Assembly (NCBI RefSeq): GCF_040712075.1 | Contig: NZ_JBFCVL010000009.1 | Location: 186,001 to 250,000 of the forward strand | Direction of reading: 5' to 3' | Source of the DNA: Fodinicurvata sp. EGI_FJ10296 | Lineage (GTDB): Bacteria > Pseudomonadota > Alphaproteobacteria > DSM-16000 > Inquilinaceae | Length of the DNA stretch: 64,000 nt | Part shown: piece after piece, positions 18,732-27,792 of the stretch | How positions within the stretch are numbered: the stretch's first letter is position 1 | How the letters are laid out: every line of letters begins with the position of its first letter | Program-made: the position numbers and the translations under genes | Notes under the pieces: model-generated | What the model saw: the letters and a program-made list of their open reading frames with translations, nothing else | Databases searched by the model: none | What the model was told of the DNA's origin: nothing

Positions 18732-18983
18732 GGTCGGTGGTCCCTGGTGTCTGGTCCCAAAATCCGACCCCGAAAACTGGCTCTCGTGTTCTGGCGGTCG
18801 GCTCCGCCAGTCGCCACTTCGGGGCGGTCACAATGACCGGAGATGGAGTCCCGTGCGTCGGAAGTCCAGAGTCCGATGGGCGGTTTTCCGTGGCTGAACG
18901 GTGACGATTGCATCACGCTATTTACCTGAGTCCGCGAAACGGCTACACGTCGGAAATCAGATCTCCCACGCGATGGACGTTGC

Positions 18984-19808
18984 ATGACACAAGGTGGCGA
19001 TCAAGCGCCGGACAGGCGGGGGACGCCGCGCCGCGAGCGGCCCCCGGCCCAAACGGAAAATGACAGCGAACCGCCCTTCCGGCTGCTGGGCGGGGCGTTT
19101 ACCATGATGGTGCTCAGGCTAAACCGGCCTGATGACCAGTCGTTTTTTCCGCTGTTGCTCGACAAGATCGAGCAGGCGCCCGATTTCTTTCGCCACGCCC
19201 CGGTCGTCCTCGACATCGGCGCCCTGCCCAATGATCGGCCGTTCAATTTTGCCGAGTTCATGCGCCGACTGAGGCAGCACAACCTGATACCCGTCGGTGT
19301 TCAGAACGGCACCGACGGCCATAATCGCATGGCCGCTGCCGCTGGCCTTAGCCTGGTACCGGCGGGGCGGCCGGCAGCAGCCCAGGGCCAGGCAGGGGGG
19401 CAGGACCAGGCAGGGGCCCAGAACCGAAGCCCGGCCGGGGGGCAGCCCGAGACCGCCGGGGCGGAATCGATGACGCCGACCAAACTTGTGGTCGAGCCGA
19501 TCCGGTCGGGACGCCAGATCTACGCCAATGGGGGCGATCTGGTTGCCATGTCGTCGGTTTCCAGCGGTGCGGAGATCCTGGCGGACGGCCATATTCACAT
19601 CTACGGCTCGCTACGGGGGCGGGCCCTGGCCGGCGTGACCGGCGACGCGACCGCGCGAATATTCTGTCAAAGTTTCGACCCGGAACTTGTATCTATTGCA
19701 GGTTATTGGCTTGTGCGAGATGATATCGCCGAGAACCTTATTGGCCGGCCGGTGCAATGCCGGCTTGAGGGCGAAGCTCTCGTTGTAATGCCACTTGAGA
19801 AAATTTGA
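18984..19808 (+). CDS. minC: Septum site-determining protein MinC
   Basis: A 274-residue FtsZ-polymerisation inhibitor. The N-terminal domain (about 25-110) and the C-terminal right-handed beta-helix (about 165-270) are recognisable, the latter from RSGRQIYANGGDLV and the stretch of short strands after it. They are joined by a glycine/glutamine/alanine-rich linker (about 125-160), longer and of lower complexity than usual. It is the first gene of minCDE; minD begins 57 bases downstream. The complex places the division septum at mid-cell by oscillating between the poles. Confidence 0.93.
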   Translation: MTQGGDQAPDRRGTPRRERPPAQTENDSEPPFRLLGGAFTMMVLRLNRPDDQSFFPLLLDKIEQAPDFFRHAPVVLDIGALPNDRPFNFAEFMRRLRQHNLIPVGVQNGTDGHNRMAAAAGLSLVPAGRPAAAQGQAGGQDQAGAQNRSPAGGQPETAGAESMTPTKLVVEPIRSGRQIYANGGDLVAMSSVSSGAEILADGHIHIYGSLRGRALAGVTGDATARIFCQSFDPELVSIAGYWLVRDDIAENLIGRPVQCRLEGEALVVMPLEKI

Positions 19809-19865
19809 CGGTTTCTTTGATCGGCTTGGGGCGCACCAACCCGAAATGGGGCAACGGAGGTATCT

Positions 19866-20681
19866 TTGGCAAAAGTAATCGTCATGACATCGGGCAAAGG
19901 AGGGGTCGGAAAAACCACTTCCAGCGCGGCGTTTGCGGCCGGATTGGCGTTGCGCGGCAAGAAGACCGTCGTTATCGATTTCGATGTCGGCCTGCGTAAT
20001 CTCGATCTGGTCATGGGATGCGAGCGGCGCGTCGTCTTTGATTTCATCAATGTGATCAATGGTGACGCGAGGCTGAATCAGGCCTTGGTCAAAGACAAGC
20101 GGATCGAGGATCTCTATATCCTGCCGACGTCCCAGACGCGCGACAAGGACGCCCTGCGCAAGGAAGGCGTGCAGCGTGTTCTGGACGAGTTGAAGAAAGA
20201 TTTCGACTATATCGTGTGCGACAGTCCGGCCGGCATCGAAAAGGGCGCCCTGATGGCCCTTTATTTTGCCGATGAAGCCATTGTTGTCACGAATCCCGAA
20301 GTCTCGTCGGTGCGCGATTCCGACCGCATCCTCGGCATGCTCGCTTCGCGGTCCAAGCGGGCCGAAGATGGCCAGGACCCGGTCAAGGAGCACCTGCTGA
20401 TCACCCGCTATGATCCGGATCGCGTCGATCGTGGCGACATGCTGCGCGTCGACGACATCCTGGAGATCCTGGCGATTCCGTTGCTCGGTGTCGTGCCGGA
20501 AAGCCAGGCTGTGCTCAAGGCGTCGAACAGCGGTATGCCTGTCGTGCTCGAAAAGGAAAGCAGTGCCGGCCAGGCCTATATGGACGTGGTTGGCCGGTTC
20601 CTGGGCGAGACGATCGAACAGCGATTCATCAAGACCGAGAAGAAAAGTCTCTTGCAACGGTTCCTGAGGAGGTCCGCTTAG
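19866..20681 (+). CDS. minD: Septum site-determining ATPase MinD
   Basis: A 271-residue deviant-Walker P-loop ATPase. SGKGGVGKTT is at about residues 10-19 and DFDVGLRNLD at about 39-48. The C-terminal amphipathic membrane-targeting helix (KKSLLQRFLRR, about 258-269) is present. It recruits MinC to the membrane and is released by MinE. Translation appears to begin at TTG 19866, five bases after GGAGG, since no ATG precedes the P-loop at suitable spacing. Confidence 0.97.
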   Translation: MAKVIVMTSGKGGVGKTTSSAAFAAGLALRGKKTVVIDFDVGLRNLDLVMGCERRVVFDFINVINGDARLNQALVKDKRIEDLYILPTSQTRDKDALRKEGVQRVLDELKKDFDYIVCDSPAGIEKGALMALYFADEAIVVTNPEVSSVRDSDRILGMLASRSKRAEDGQDPVKEHLLITRYDPDRVDRGDMLRVDDILEILAIPLLGVVPESQAVLKASNSGMPVVLEKESSAGQAYMDVVGRFLGETIEQRFIKTEKKSLLQRFLRRSA

Positions 20682-20683
20682 AA

Positions 20684-20965
20684 ATGAGCCTTCTCGATTT
20701 TTTTCGCGCCAAGCCGCGTGCCAGCGCCGACACGGCCAAGGAGCGGCTCCAGATCCTGTTGGCCCATGACCGGGCGGGTCGGGTCGGTCAGGACTTCATC
20801 CCGATGATGCAAAAGGACATTCTTGCGGTAATCGCCCGGTACATCGAAATCGACGAGGAAAAGGTCTCGGTGCAGGTCGAAAACAGCGGCAGCATGTCGA
20901 CCCTTGAGGTCAACATCGAACTGCCGTCTTCCGGTGGAGGGCAGCAGCGGCGCCGGGTGAGTTGA
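20684..20965 (+). CDS. minE: Cell division topological specificity factor MinE
   Basis: A 93-residue protein starting two bases after the minD stop. The N-terminal membrane-binding helix (MSLLDFFRAK), the anti-MinCD helix (about 15-35, AKERLQILLAHDR) and the dimerising topological specificity domain follow in the usual order. It triggers MinD ATP hydrolysis and so drives pole-to-pole oscillation. Confidence 0.96.
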   Translation: MSLLDFFRAKPRASADTAKERLQILLAHDRAGRVGQDFIPMMQKDILAVIARYIEIDEEKVSVQVENSGSMSTLEVNIELPSSGGGQQRRRVS

Positions 20966-20995
20966 CGGCCCGCGAACGTGAGTTCGCGCGCCGTC
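20964..20995. terminator. Bidirectional terminator between minE and lpxL
   Basis: A 14-bp stem with one mismatch (arms 20964-20977 and 20982-20995) and a GTGA loop fills the gap between the convergent minE and lpxL genes. A short T-rich run follows on the plus strand (atttcttg). The arms overlap both stop codons. Confidence 0.8.
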
Positions 20996-21914
20996 ATTTC
21001 TTGCGCACGTCGTAATCGATCGACCACCGCCGGTGGATCCATAGCCACTGTTCCGGCGCCTGCCGGATCCATGCCTCGATCCGGGCATTGATGGCGGTAA
21101 CGATCAGGCGGATATCCTCGTCCCGGTCTCCGGAACGGGGGTTTTCGATGCGCGGCGCCACGTCCAGCTCGAAACGGGCGCCGTCGATCCGGCGGACGAC
21201 CATGGGTACGATGGGCGCGCCCGTCTTCAGCGCAAACAATACGGCGGCATAGGGTGTCCGCGCCGGATGACCGAAAAACGGGGCATCGATTCCCTCGCGC
21301 ATTTTCTGGTCCATCAGCACGGCCAGGGTGCCTCCGGCGCGCAAATGCCGCAAGGCGCTACGGCCGCCGTCACGGCCCTTGGCGAATTGCGCGACACCGC
21401 TACCGCCCCGCAGCCGCTGGAGCAGGGCGTCGGCGAAGCGGTTATTGAGCGGCCGATAGAAGACACCGGTGGGTGGAAACACGTCCTGGGCCCCGAAGCC
21501 GCCGATCTCCCAATTGCCGTAATGCGCACCGACGATCACCAGAGGAACGGCGGAAGCTTCACCATCCCGAGCGTGCCGCAGGTCGTCCAGCGAGGCCAGC
21601 GCGCTTTTCTCTGTGGTGTGCTGCCAAAGCTCCTGCGTATGCGGCATTTCCGCCAGAACGCGGCCGAAATGTGTCCACATGCGCCGACGCAGCGCCTGGC
21701 GCTCGTCCGCCGGCATTTCCGGAAAGCACAACGTCAGATTCCGTTCGGCGATGCGATTGGCCCGCCCCATGACCCGTCCGGCCAAACGTCCGACAGCGCC
21801 GCCCAGCGCCGAGGCACGGTGCGCCGGAAGTGCGCCGAACAGCTTCATGACGGCGCCCAGCGCCAGGGCTTCGACGCGGTGGCCGACGTAATACTGAAAG
21901 CGCGATACGCCCAC
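20994..21914 (-). CDS. lpxL: Lipid A acyltransferase (LpxL/HtrB family)
   Basis: A 306-residue inner-membrane acyltransferase that adds a secondary acyl chain to Kdo2-lipid IVA. The catalytic HX4E box is in GAHYGNWEIGG (about residues 127-137). The conserved substrate loop (VLMDQKMREGI, about 195) and the C-terminal QWLWIHRRW also match. The apparent start is GTG 21914, overlapping the lpxK stop by one base. It is the last gene of the waaA-lpxK-lpxL run. The acyl chain specificity cannot be read from the sequence. Confidence 0.9.
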   Translation of the reverse strand: MGVSRFQYYVGHRVEALALGAVMKLFGALPAHRASALGGAVGRLAGRVMGRANRIAERNLTLCFPEMPADERQALRRRMWTHFGRVLAEMPHTQELWQHTTEKSALASLDDLRHARDGEASAVPLVIVGAHYGNWEIGGFGAQDVFPPTGVFYRPLNNRFADALLQRLRGGSGVAQFAKGRDGGRSALRHLRAGGTLAVLMDQKMREGIDAPFFGHPARTPYAAVLFALKTGAPIVPMVVRRIDGARFELDVAPRIENPRSGDRDEDIRLIVTAINARIEAWIRQAPEQWLWIHRRWSIDYDVRKK

Positions 21915-22972
21915 TAGCCTCGGTCCTTTTGTGGATCCACCCCATGCGCCCCGGCGGGCGGACCGGCAGTATCCCGGGCTTGTAGCAAATCATTCAGCAA
22001 TCGGTCGACCGATTCCGGGGCGTCCCAGGCGACCGTGACCGCAAGCGGCGTCACCCGATCGCGGATCGGCGATGGCAGCCGGACATGGTCTTTCTCGGTG
22101 GTCCAGAGCGGGGCATCCAGCCTGTCTGCCAGGTCGGCGAGTGCCCGGAGGTCGCGCGGCTTGTAGGCGTAGTGGTCCGGAAACGGTATCGCCTCGGCCA
22201 GTTCGGCGCCCGCAGCGCGCAGGGAATCGAAGAACTTGTGCGGCCGCCCGATGCCGGCGAACGCGACGATCCGGCTTCCCCGGACATCGGCAATCCGTAC
22301 CGGATCGGGCACCAGCCGTGCCGACAGGACCGGACCGTTGACGAGAGACAGATCGGGATGGCGCAACTCATGGCGTCCATCATCCGGTATGCCAGCGCCC
22401 ATAACCACGACCCCCTGGGCCCGGCGCGCCGCGACAGCCCAGGATTCGCGCAGCGGCCCCGCAGGAATTGGCAGGCCATTGCCGATCCCGACCGCCGCGT
22501 CGACCACCAGCAGCGCGCAGTCCTTGGCCAGTCCGGAATTCTGAAAGCCGTCATCCATCACGATCGCCGTGGCGCCTGCCTCGCACGCGTGGCGGGCCGA
22601 GGCGGCGCGATCGCCGCCGACCCAGACCGGGGCCGATCGCGCCAGCAGCAGCGCCTCATCCCCCACCGCCTCTGCGGTGTCGGACGCGGGATCGACGCGG
22701 TGAGGACCCTTCGTGCGGCCGCCGTAGCCGCGCACCAGAATATGCGGACTTTCGCCCCGGGCCACGAGCCGGCATGCCAGATCGATGGCGACCGGTGTCT
22801 TGCCGGTGCCGCCCGCGGTGACGTTGCCCACGCACAGCACCGGTATGCCGCAGCGCCATGGGGTGGTGCGTCCGCGGCGCCACGTGCCGGCCAGGGTATA
22901 GAGGCCTCCGAGCGGGGCGAGCAGCCAGGCCAGGGTACCGCGCCGGTCATACCAGAAGGGTGGCGGCCTCAT
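21914..22972 (-). CDS. lpxK: Tetraacyldisaccharide 4'-kinase LpxK
   Basis: A 352-residue membrane-associated kinase that phosphorylates the 4' position of the lipid A precursor. A P-loop variant appears in NVTAGGTGKTPVAIDLA (about 50-66), followed by RGYGGR (about 80) and IVMDDGFQN (about 140), all family hallmarks. It overlaps waaA by four bases (ATGA) and lpxL by one. Confidence 0.94.
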   Translation of the reverse strand: MRPPPFWYDRRGTLAWLLAPLGGLYTLAGTWRRGRTTPWRCGIPVLCVGNVTAGGTGKTPVAIDLACRLVARGESPHILVRGYGGRTKGPHRVDPASDTAEAVGDEALLLARSAPVWVGGDRAASARHACEAGATAIVMDDGFQNSGLAKDCALLVVDAAVGIGNGLPIPAGPLRESWAVAARRAQGVVVMGAGIPDDGRHELRHPDLSLVNGPVLSARLVPDPVRIADVRGSRIVAFAGIGRPHKFFDSLRAAGAELAEAIPFPDHYAYKPRDLRALADLADRLDAPLWTTEKDHVRLPSPIRDRVTPLAVTVAWDAPESVDRLLNDLLQARDTAGPPAGAHGVDPQKDRG

Positions 22973-24258
22973 GACCCTTGAGACTCCCCGGGGGCAGGCG
23001 CGCCCAGTACCGGCATCACGGCGGCGGCGATCCGGTCGACGGTGGTCTTCAGTGACCGTGCGATCTCGCCTGCAGCCGCAGTCTGCGCCGCCCGCAGCGC
23101 TGGATCCGAAAGCAGCAGTTCCACCGTATCGGCCAGTTCCCCGGCCGAAGTGACACGGCGAAGGCCGCCGTCGTCTTCGATCGCTCTGACGACATCTGCG
23201 AACGCCCAGTCATGGGGGCCCATCACCAGCGCCGAGCCGGCATCGGCTGCCTCAACCGGATTGTGCCCTCCCATGGGCACCAGCGAGCCGCCAACAAACG
23301 TCACCGGCGCCAGAGCAAGGAACGTCGACATCTCGCCCATGGTGTCGGCCAGATAGACGGAGATGGTATCGTCAATCGGCTCCGAGCGGCTGCGCTGGGC
23401 AACGGCCATGCCGCTGGTGGCGGCAGCATCGCGCACCCCGTCGGCCCGGACCGGATGGCGAGGCATCAGAATCAGCAGTATATCCGGGCGGCGGTCAAGA
23501 AGGCGGCGATGGGCGTCGAGCACGATCGTTTCCTCACCGTCATGGGTGCTGGCAGCCATCCATATCGGGCGGTTCCCGGCTGCGGACCGCAGCGGTTCGA
23601 GAGTCGCCATCTGCGGCGGCTGCGCCGGTGCAGAGGTTTTGATATTGCCCGTCGGACCGAGCCGCAGCGGTCCGATGGCGGCAAACGCGTCGGCGTCGGC
23701 CGTACTTGCCGGACAGATCAGGGCGAACGCGTCGATGATCGCGCCGAAGAATCGCGGGGCCCGCTGCCAGCGCCGGGCGGTGGTATCGGAAACACGGGCG
23801 TTGACCAGCACGGCCGGAATCGAGCGTTCGCGGATTGCGGCGAGCATGTTCGGCCAGAGATCGCTTTCGATCCAGACCACGGCGTCGGGCTGCCAGTGGT
23901 TCAGGAAGCGCTCAACATAGCGCCGGCGATCGATCGGCAAGTAGCAGTGGAACGCCTGCTCCGGCAGACGGGGCATCAGCATATCCGCCGATGTGACCGT
24001 GCCGGAGGTCACCATGACGCTGGCCAGGGGGTCGGCGTGCATTAACCGCTGGATCAGGGGAAGGGCGCCAAGGGTTTCGCCGACGCTGGCGCCGTGCACC
24101 CAGATCAGCCGGCCCGGCGGCCGCTTGGCCGTCTGCAAGCCGACGCGCTCCCCCAGCCGGGTTTCGTCCTCCTTGCCGCGCATGAGCCGCCGTTTCAGCA
24201 GCATTGGCACCAGCGGACCGGCAGCGTCGGTCAGGCAGCGGTACAGGGCGTACAGCAT
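22969..24258 (-). CDS. waaA: 3-deoxy-D-manno-octulosonic acid transferase (Kdo transferase)
   Basis: A 429-residue GT-B glycosyltransferase that adds Kdo to lipid IVA. A short N-terminal membrane anchor precedes ERVGL and the conserved WVHGASVGE (about 54-62). Other family blocks are WIESDLWPNM (about 125) and GGHNPVEAADAGSALVMGP (about 325). It is the first gene of the lipid A operon. The number of Kdo residues added cannot be predicted. Confidence 0.94.
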   Translation of the reverse strand: MLYALYRCLTDAAGPLVPMLLKRRLMRGKEDETRLGERVGLQTAKRPPGRLIWVHGASVGETLGALPLIQRLMHADPLASVMVTSGTVTSADMLMPRLPEQAFHCYLPIDRRRYVERFLNHWQPDAVVWIESDLWPNMLAAIRERSIPAVLVNARVSDTTARRWQRAPRFFGAIIDAFALICPASTADADAFAAIGPLRLGPTGNIKTSAPAQPPQMATLEPLRSAAGNRPIWMAASTHDGEETIVLDAHRRLLDRRPDILLILMPRHPVRADGVRDAAATSGMAVAQRSRSEPIDDTISVYLADTMGEMSTFLALAPVTFVGGSLVPMGGHNPVEAADAGSALVMGPHDWAFADVVRAIEDDGGLRRVTSAGELADTVELLLSDPALRAAQTAAAGEIARSLKTTVDRIAAAVMPVLGAPAPGESQGS

Positions 24259-24478
24259 TCACTCAGACAAGCGTATGCGTGCCGCTGTCGGGCGTCGCCC
24301 GGTCGTATCGCCGGCAAATCTGAACGTCGCTGTCATGAGCACGGATTCCGATGTCTCCCGACTGAATTTCGAGCCGGTGGGACATTAGATCAGTTTCGGC
24401 GCCGATGAAACCATCAGGTCGATGTGCCAGTGGTTCTGGCAAGATCCACTATCCGCAGACGCTTCGGGCCGCAGGGAT

Positions 24479-25519
24479 CTATGCGGCGTTTGCCAGGACC
24501 GGCGCCGGGCGCAGATTGCCGACGAACTGCTGTGTCGCCCGCTCCCAGGACAAAGCTTCTGCGAACCGGCGGCACCGCGTCCGATCGGCGGTGAGCGCGC
24601 GGGCGATCGCTGTCTTCAGATCCGTGTCGAGCGCGCCGACGCCCTGGCCGTCAGGGCCGATCAGGTCGAGCGGTCCCGGTACCGGATTGGCGGCGACGGG
24701 AACGCCGCACGCCAGTGCTTCGAGCATCACCAGCCCGAACGTGTCCGTACGCGAGGGAAAGACGAAGACGTCCGCAGCAGCAATATGGCGCGCCAGATCG
24801 GCGCCGTGCCTGGCACCCAGCCAATGGACCGACGGGAAAACCGATCGGAATCTGGGCAGCGAGGGGCCATCGCCGATCACGACCCGGGATCCCGGCAGAT
24901 CGAGTGCAGCAAACGCTTCGACCGACTTCTCCGGCGCCACACGGCCCACACTCAGATGGATCGGCCGGGGAAGGCCGGCAAAGGGTTGCAAGGCGTCGTC
25001 GTTTGTGTCGATCGGTCTGAACAGCGACACATCGACGCCACGAGTCCAGCGAACGAGGTTGGCGAACCCCTGTTTGCGCAGGCGGGCTTCGATCGTCGGT
25101 GTCGCGACCATGGTGTTTGACGCGGCGCCGTGGAAACGGCGCAGGACGGCGTACAGCCACGCGGTCCGAACCGGCAGGCGCAGGGACAGATATTCCGGGA
25201 ATGCCGTATGATACGACGTCGTAAAGGTCAGGCCCGCCCGGCGGCAGTAGCGCCAGGCGGCCCAGCCCAGCGGCCCCTCGGTTGCGATATGAATGGCATC
25301 GGCACCGGCAGACCTGATGATTCGGCCGACGGCCGACGGGGTCGCGATCGACAGCCGGATTTCGGGATAACTCGGACACCCGACGGTCCGGAAGCCGTCC
25401 GGCGCGATGATCGTTACGTCATGGCCTTCCGCGACAAGACAGCACCGTGTCGTCTCAAGGGTCCGGACGACACCGTTGATCTGTGGATGCCAGGCGTCGG
25501 TTACGATGACGATGCGCAC
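24479..25519 (-). CDS. GT4 glycosyltransferase, probable diacylglycerol glycosyltransferase (Agt-like)
   Basis: A 346-residue retaining GT-B enzyme. The N-terminal acceptor domain starts MRIVIVTDAWHPQINGVVRT. The donor domain has LSVGRVAPEKS (about 185) and an EX7E-type region around TFGLVMLEALACGVPVAA (about 260). It lies two bases after the PlcP-like phosphoesterase gene on the same strand and close to a diacylglycerol-kinase-family gene. In marine and rhizobial alphaproteobacteria, a GT4 enzyme (Agt) next to plcP makes glucosyl- and glucuronosyl-diacylglycerol during phosphate starvation. That role is inferred from gene order; no PHO box was found. Confidence 0.7.
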   Translation of the reverse strand: MRIVIVTDAWHPQINGVVRTLETTRCCLVAEGHDVTIIAPDGFRTVGCPSYPEIRLSIATPSAVGRIIRSAGADAIHIATEGPLGWAAWRYCRRAGLTFTTSYHTAFPEYLSLRLPVRTAWLYAVLRRFHGAASNTMVATPTIEARLRKQGFANLVRWTRGVDVSLFRPIDTNDDALQPFAGLPRPIHLSVGRVAPEKSVEAFAALDLPGSRVVIGDGPSLPRFRSVFPSVHWLGARHGADLARHIAAADVFVFPSRTDTFGLVMLEALACGVPVAANPVPGPLDLIGPDGQGVGALDTDLKTAIARALTADRTRCRRFAEALSWERATQQFVGNLRPAPVLANAA

Positions 25520-25521
25520 GA

Positions 25522-26340
25522 TCAGGCCACTTTCCGGACGGGCGCCGAAGGTTCGCCGCAGACACCCGCGGCGACAGCACCTACGGCCGCAGGACGCTCG
25601 GCCCAGCGCAGGATCTCCAGAGAACCGTCATGGTGCTCCACCAGCGCGGTGCAGCTTTCGACCCAGTCGCCGTCGTTGCAGTACAGCGTGCCTTCGATCG
25701 AACGGTGCTCGGCGGTGTGAACATGACCGCAGATGATGCCGTCGACGCCCTGGCGGTGAGCTTCCGCGGCCAGGGCGGCTTCGAACCGGCCAAGAAAGTC
25801 GACGGCTTTCTTCGTCCGGTACTTGAGAAATGCGGATAGAGACCAGTAGGTGAAGCCAAGCGAGCGCCTCAGAACATTGAGACCAGTGTTGAGTCGCAGC
25901 AGAATTTCGTATGCCGTCCCGCCCAGATGGGCGAGCCATTTGGCGTGCCGCACGACGACATCGAATTGATCGCCATGGATAACCAATAGTCGCCGGCCGT
26001 CCGCCGTCTGGTGCACCACGCTATTTTCGACATGTATGTCACCAAAGGCCTGACCCAGGAACTGCCGGCCGAATTCGTCGTGATTGCCGGGCAGGAAGAC
26101 GACCTTGACGCCCTTGCGCGCCTTGCGAAGGATCTTCTGGACGACATCGTTATGCGACTGCGGCCAGTACCAGAACCGCTTCAGCCGCCAGCCATCAACG
26201 ATATCGCCGACGAGATAGAGCGTATCGCAGTCGGTGCGGCGAAGAAAATCGAGCAAAAGATCGGCCTGGCAGGCACGTGTTCCAAGATGTGTGTCCGAAA
26301 TCCATATCGTCCGGAACTGCAAGCGGTCCATATCGGTCAT
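25522..26340 (-). CDS. Metallophosphoesterase, probable phospholipase C-type PlcP
   Basis: A 272-residue calcineurin-like phosphoesterase. The metal motifs are SDTHLGTR (about 15), GDIVDGW (about 45), PGNHDE (about 82), VIHGDQFD (about 117) and ICGHVHTAEH (about 207). Automatic annotation would probably call it an LpxH-like UDP-diacylglucosamine diphosphatase. The sequence (DTHLGTRACQADLLLDFL, then WRLKRFWYWPQSHNDVVQK) more closely follows rhizobial PlcP, which removes the phosphocholine or phosphoethanolamine head from phospholipids to yield diacylglycerol. It is divergent from the lipid-kinase gene across 235 bp. Substrate choice between the two families needs experiment. Confidence 0.75.
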   Translation of the reverse strand: MTDMDRLQFRTIWISDTHLGTRACQADLLLDFLRRTDCDTLYLVGDIVDGWRLKRFWYWPQSHNDVVQKILRKARKGVKVVFLPGNHDEFGRQFLGQAFGDIHVENSVVHQTADGRRLLVIHGDQFDVVVRHAKWLAHLGGTAYEILLRLNTGLNVLRRSLGFTYWSLSAFLKYRTKKAVDFLGRFEAALAAEAHRQGVDGIICGHVHTAEHRSIEGTLYCNDGDWVESCTALVEHHDGSLEILRWAERPAAVGAVAAGVCGEPSAPVRKVA

Positions 26341-26575
26341 GCGCGCCTACTTCAGGTGTTCACCGCCGGCAGATCTTCTTGAGTGCGTGTCTCGACGGAT
26401 GCTGGAAGCGAAGAGTGAAGTTTTTCTATGAATTCGACTATCATTGACGCAGTGCCAGAGCAATTGAAGATCGAAATCTCTGACCGATATCAGAAAAACT
26501 TCTTGATTTTGTAATCGTTTCATCCATGTTCTGTAACAATTTCGTCGGAAATTCATCACATAGCACGGAGAATGA

Positions 26576-27598
26576 ATGGTAGCGTCTCCTGGGTCCGTTT
26601 CGGGAGCAGTATCGGGCGCTGCGGCCCCACCGGACGAGGCCGACGAAGGGACCGTCGAGGGCGCGGCAGCAGGGCCCGGGGGGAGGGCCGTGGTTATCGT
26701 CAACCCCCGGGCCGGACCGAAACGCAGCCGCCGTTTGATGGCGGCCGTCGCCCGTCTGCGCGAAAGTATCGGGACGGTGGAGATCCTGGAAACCGGACGG
26801 CCGGGCCATGCCACGGATCTGGCGCGGGATGCGGTGGGCCGGGCGTCGCTGATCATTGCGGCGGGTGGCGATGGGACCATTGCCGAGATCGTCGACGGCA
26901 TGGCCACGGGCGCCGCAGATGCCGGGCGGCCGGTGCCATTGCTCGGAATTCTACCCGTGGGTACGGCCAATGTTCTTGCGGCCGAACTCGGCCTGACGTC
27001 GTGCGAGACGGCGGTCGAGCGGATCGTGACCGGTGCCGTGCGCGAGGTTCGCGTCGGCATTTTCGAGTGTGTGTCGGCGGCGGGAACCGTGGATCGTCGA
27101 CACTTCATGTCGATGGTCGGCGCAGGGTTCGATGCTGATGTCGTGGCTTCAGTCAGTCCCGCTTGGAAAAGCAGGATGGGCAAAGCCGCCTACGCTCTGG
27201 CGGCGATCCGTCGACTCGTGCAGCCATGCTCGCTTTCGCTCCGCGTGGGGCTCGACGGCGGCGCGCCCGTAACGGTGGCGTCGGCCGTCATCTGCAACAC
27301 GCATTTCTATGGCGGCCGATTCGTCCTTGCACCACGGGCGCGGGCCGAGGACGCGACGTTTCAGGTCTGTCTGTTCAAGAAGGCCGGGCGGTGGGCGGCG
27401 CTGAGATATATGGCGGCCATGATCGCTGGCCGAATGCCAAGTCTCGATGTGGCCGACTACGAGGTCGTGCCGGCGCGCGATATTGAGGTTTCAACCGATT
27501 TCACGTCACCATCGGCCGTGCAGGCCGATGGTGACTTCGCCGGTTGGCTTCCGATTCGGGTCTGGGTGGCGTCGTCGCCGTTGCGTGTGGCTGCATGA
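26576..27598 (+). CDS. Diacylglycerol kinase family lipid kinase
   Basis: A 340-residue DagK/YegS-type kinase. NPRAG (about 43), the nucleotide-binding GGDGTIAEIV (about 99) and PVGTANVLA (about 126) are all present. The first 35 residues are an Ala/Gly/Glu-rich extension with no homology evident. The ATG at 26576 follows GGAG by five bases. It would return diacylglycerol to phosphatidic acid, which fits a role opposite the neighbouring phospholipase-like and glycosyltransferase genes. The substrate could also be another lipid or a sphingoid base. Confidence 0.85.
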   Translation: MVASPGSVSGAVSGAAAPPDEADEGTVEGAAAGPGGRAVVIVNPRAGPKRSRRLMAAVARLRESIGTVEILETGRPGHATDLARDAVGRASLIIAAGGDGTIAEIVDGMATGAADAGRPVPLLGILPVGTANVLAAELGLTSCETAVERIVTGAVREVRVGIFECVSAAGTVDRRHFMSMVGAGFDADVVASVSPAWKSRMGKAAYALAAIRRLVQPCSLSLRVGLDGGAPVTVASAVICNTHFYGGRFVLAPRARAEDATFQVCLFKKAGRWAALRYMAAMIAGRMPSLDVADYEVVPARDIEVSTDFTSPSAVQADGDFAGWLPIRVWVASSPLRVAA

Positions 27599-27792
27599 TG
27601 GTCGACTATGCTGCTAATGTGCCGGATTCGGCTTACTTTTTCGTCATCGGCATAACCTTGACTTTTCTCTATGCGCGCTTAAGATGAACCAATAAGGTCC
27701 CGCGTTACGAATGGGATTCAATAGCGGCCGGGAACGACCGGGGCGGTCTTTCGTCACGGCGCCACCTGGATGGCGGAGGGAACGCAATCGAC

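Noticed and set aside
26341-26575. PHO box upstream of the PlcP-like and lipid-kinase genes
   Set aside because: Only isolated half-sites such as CTGTAAC were seen; no properly spaced pair.
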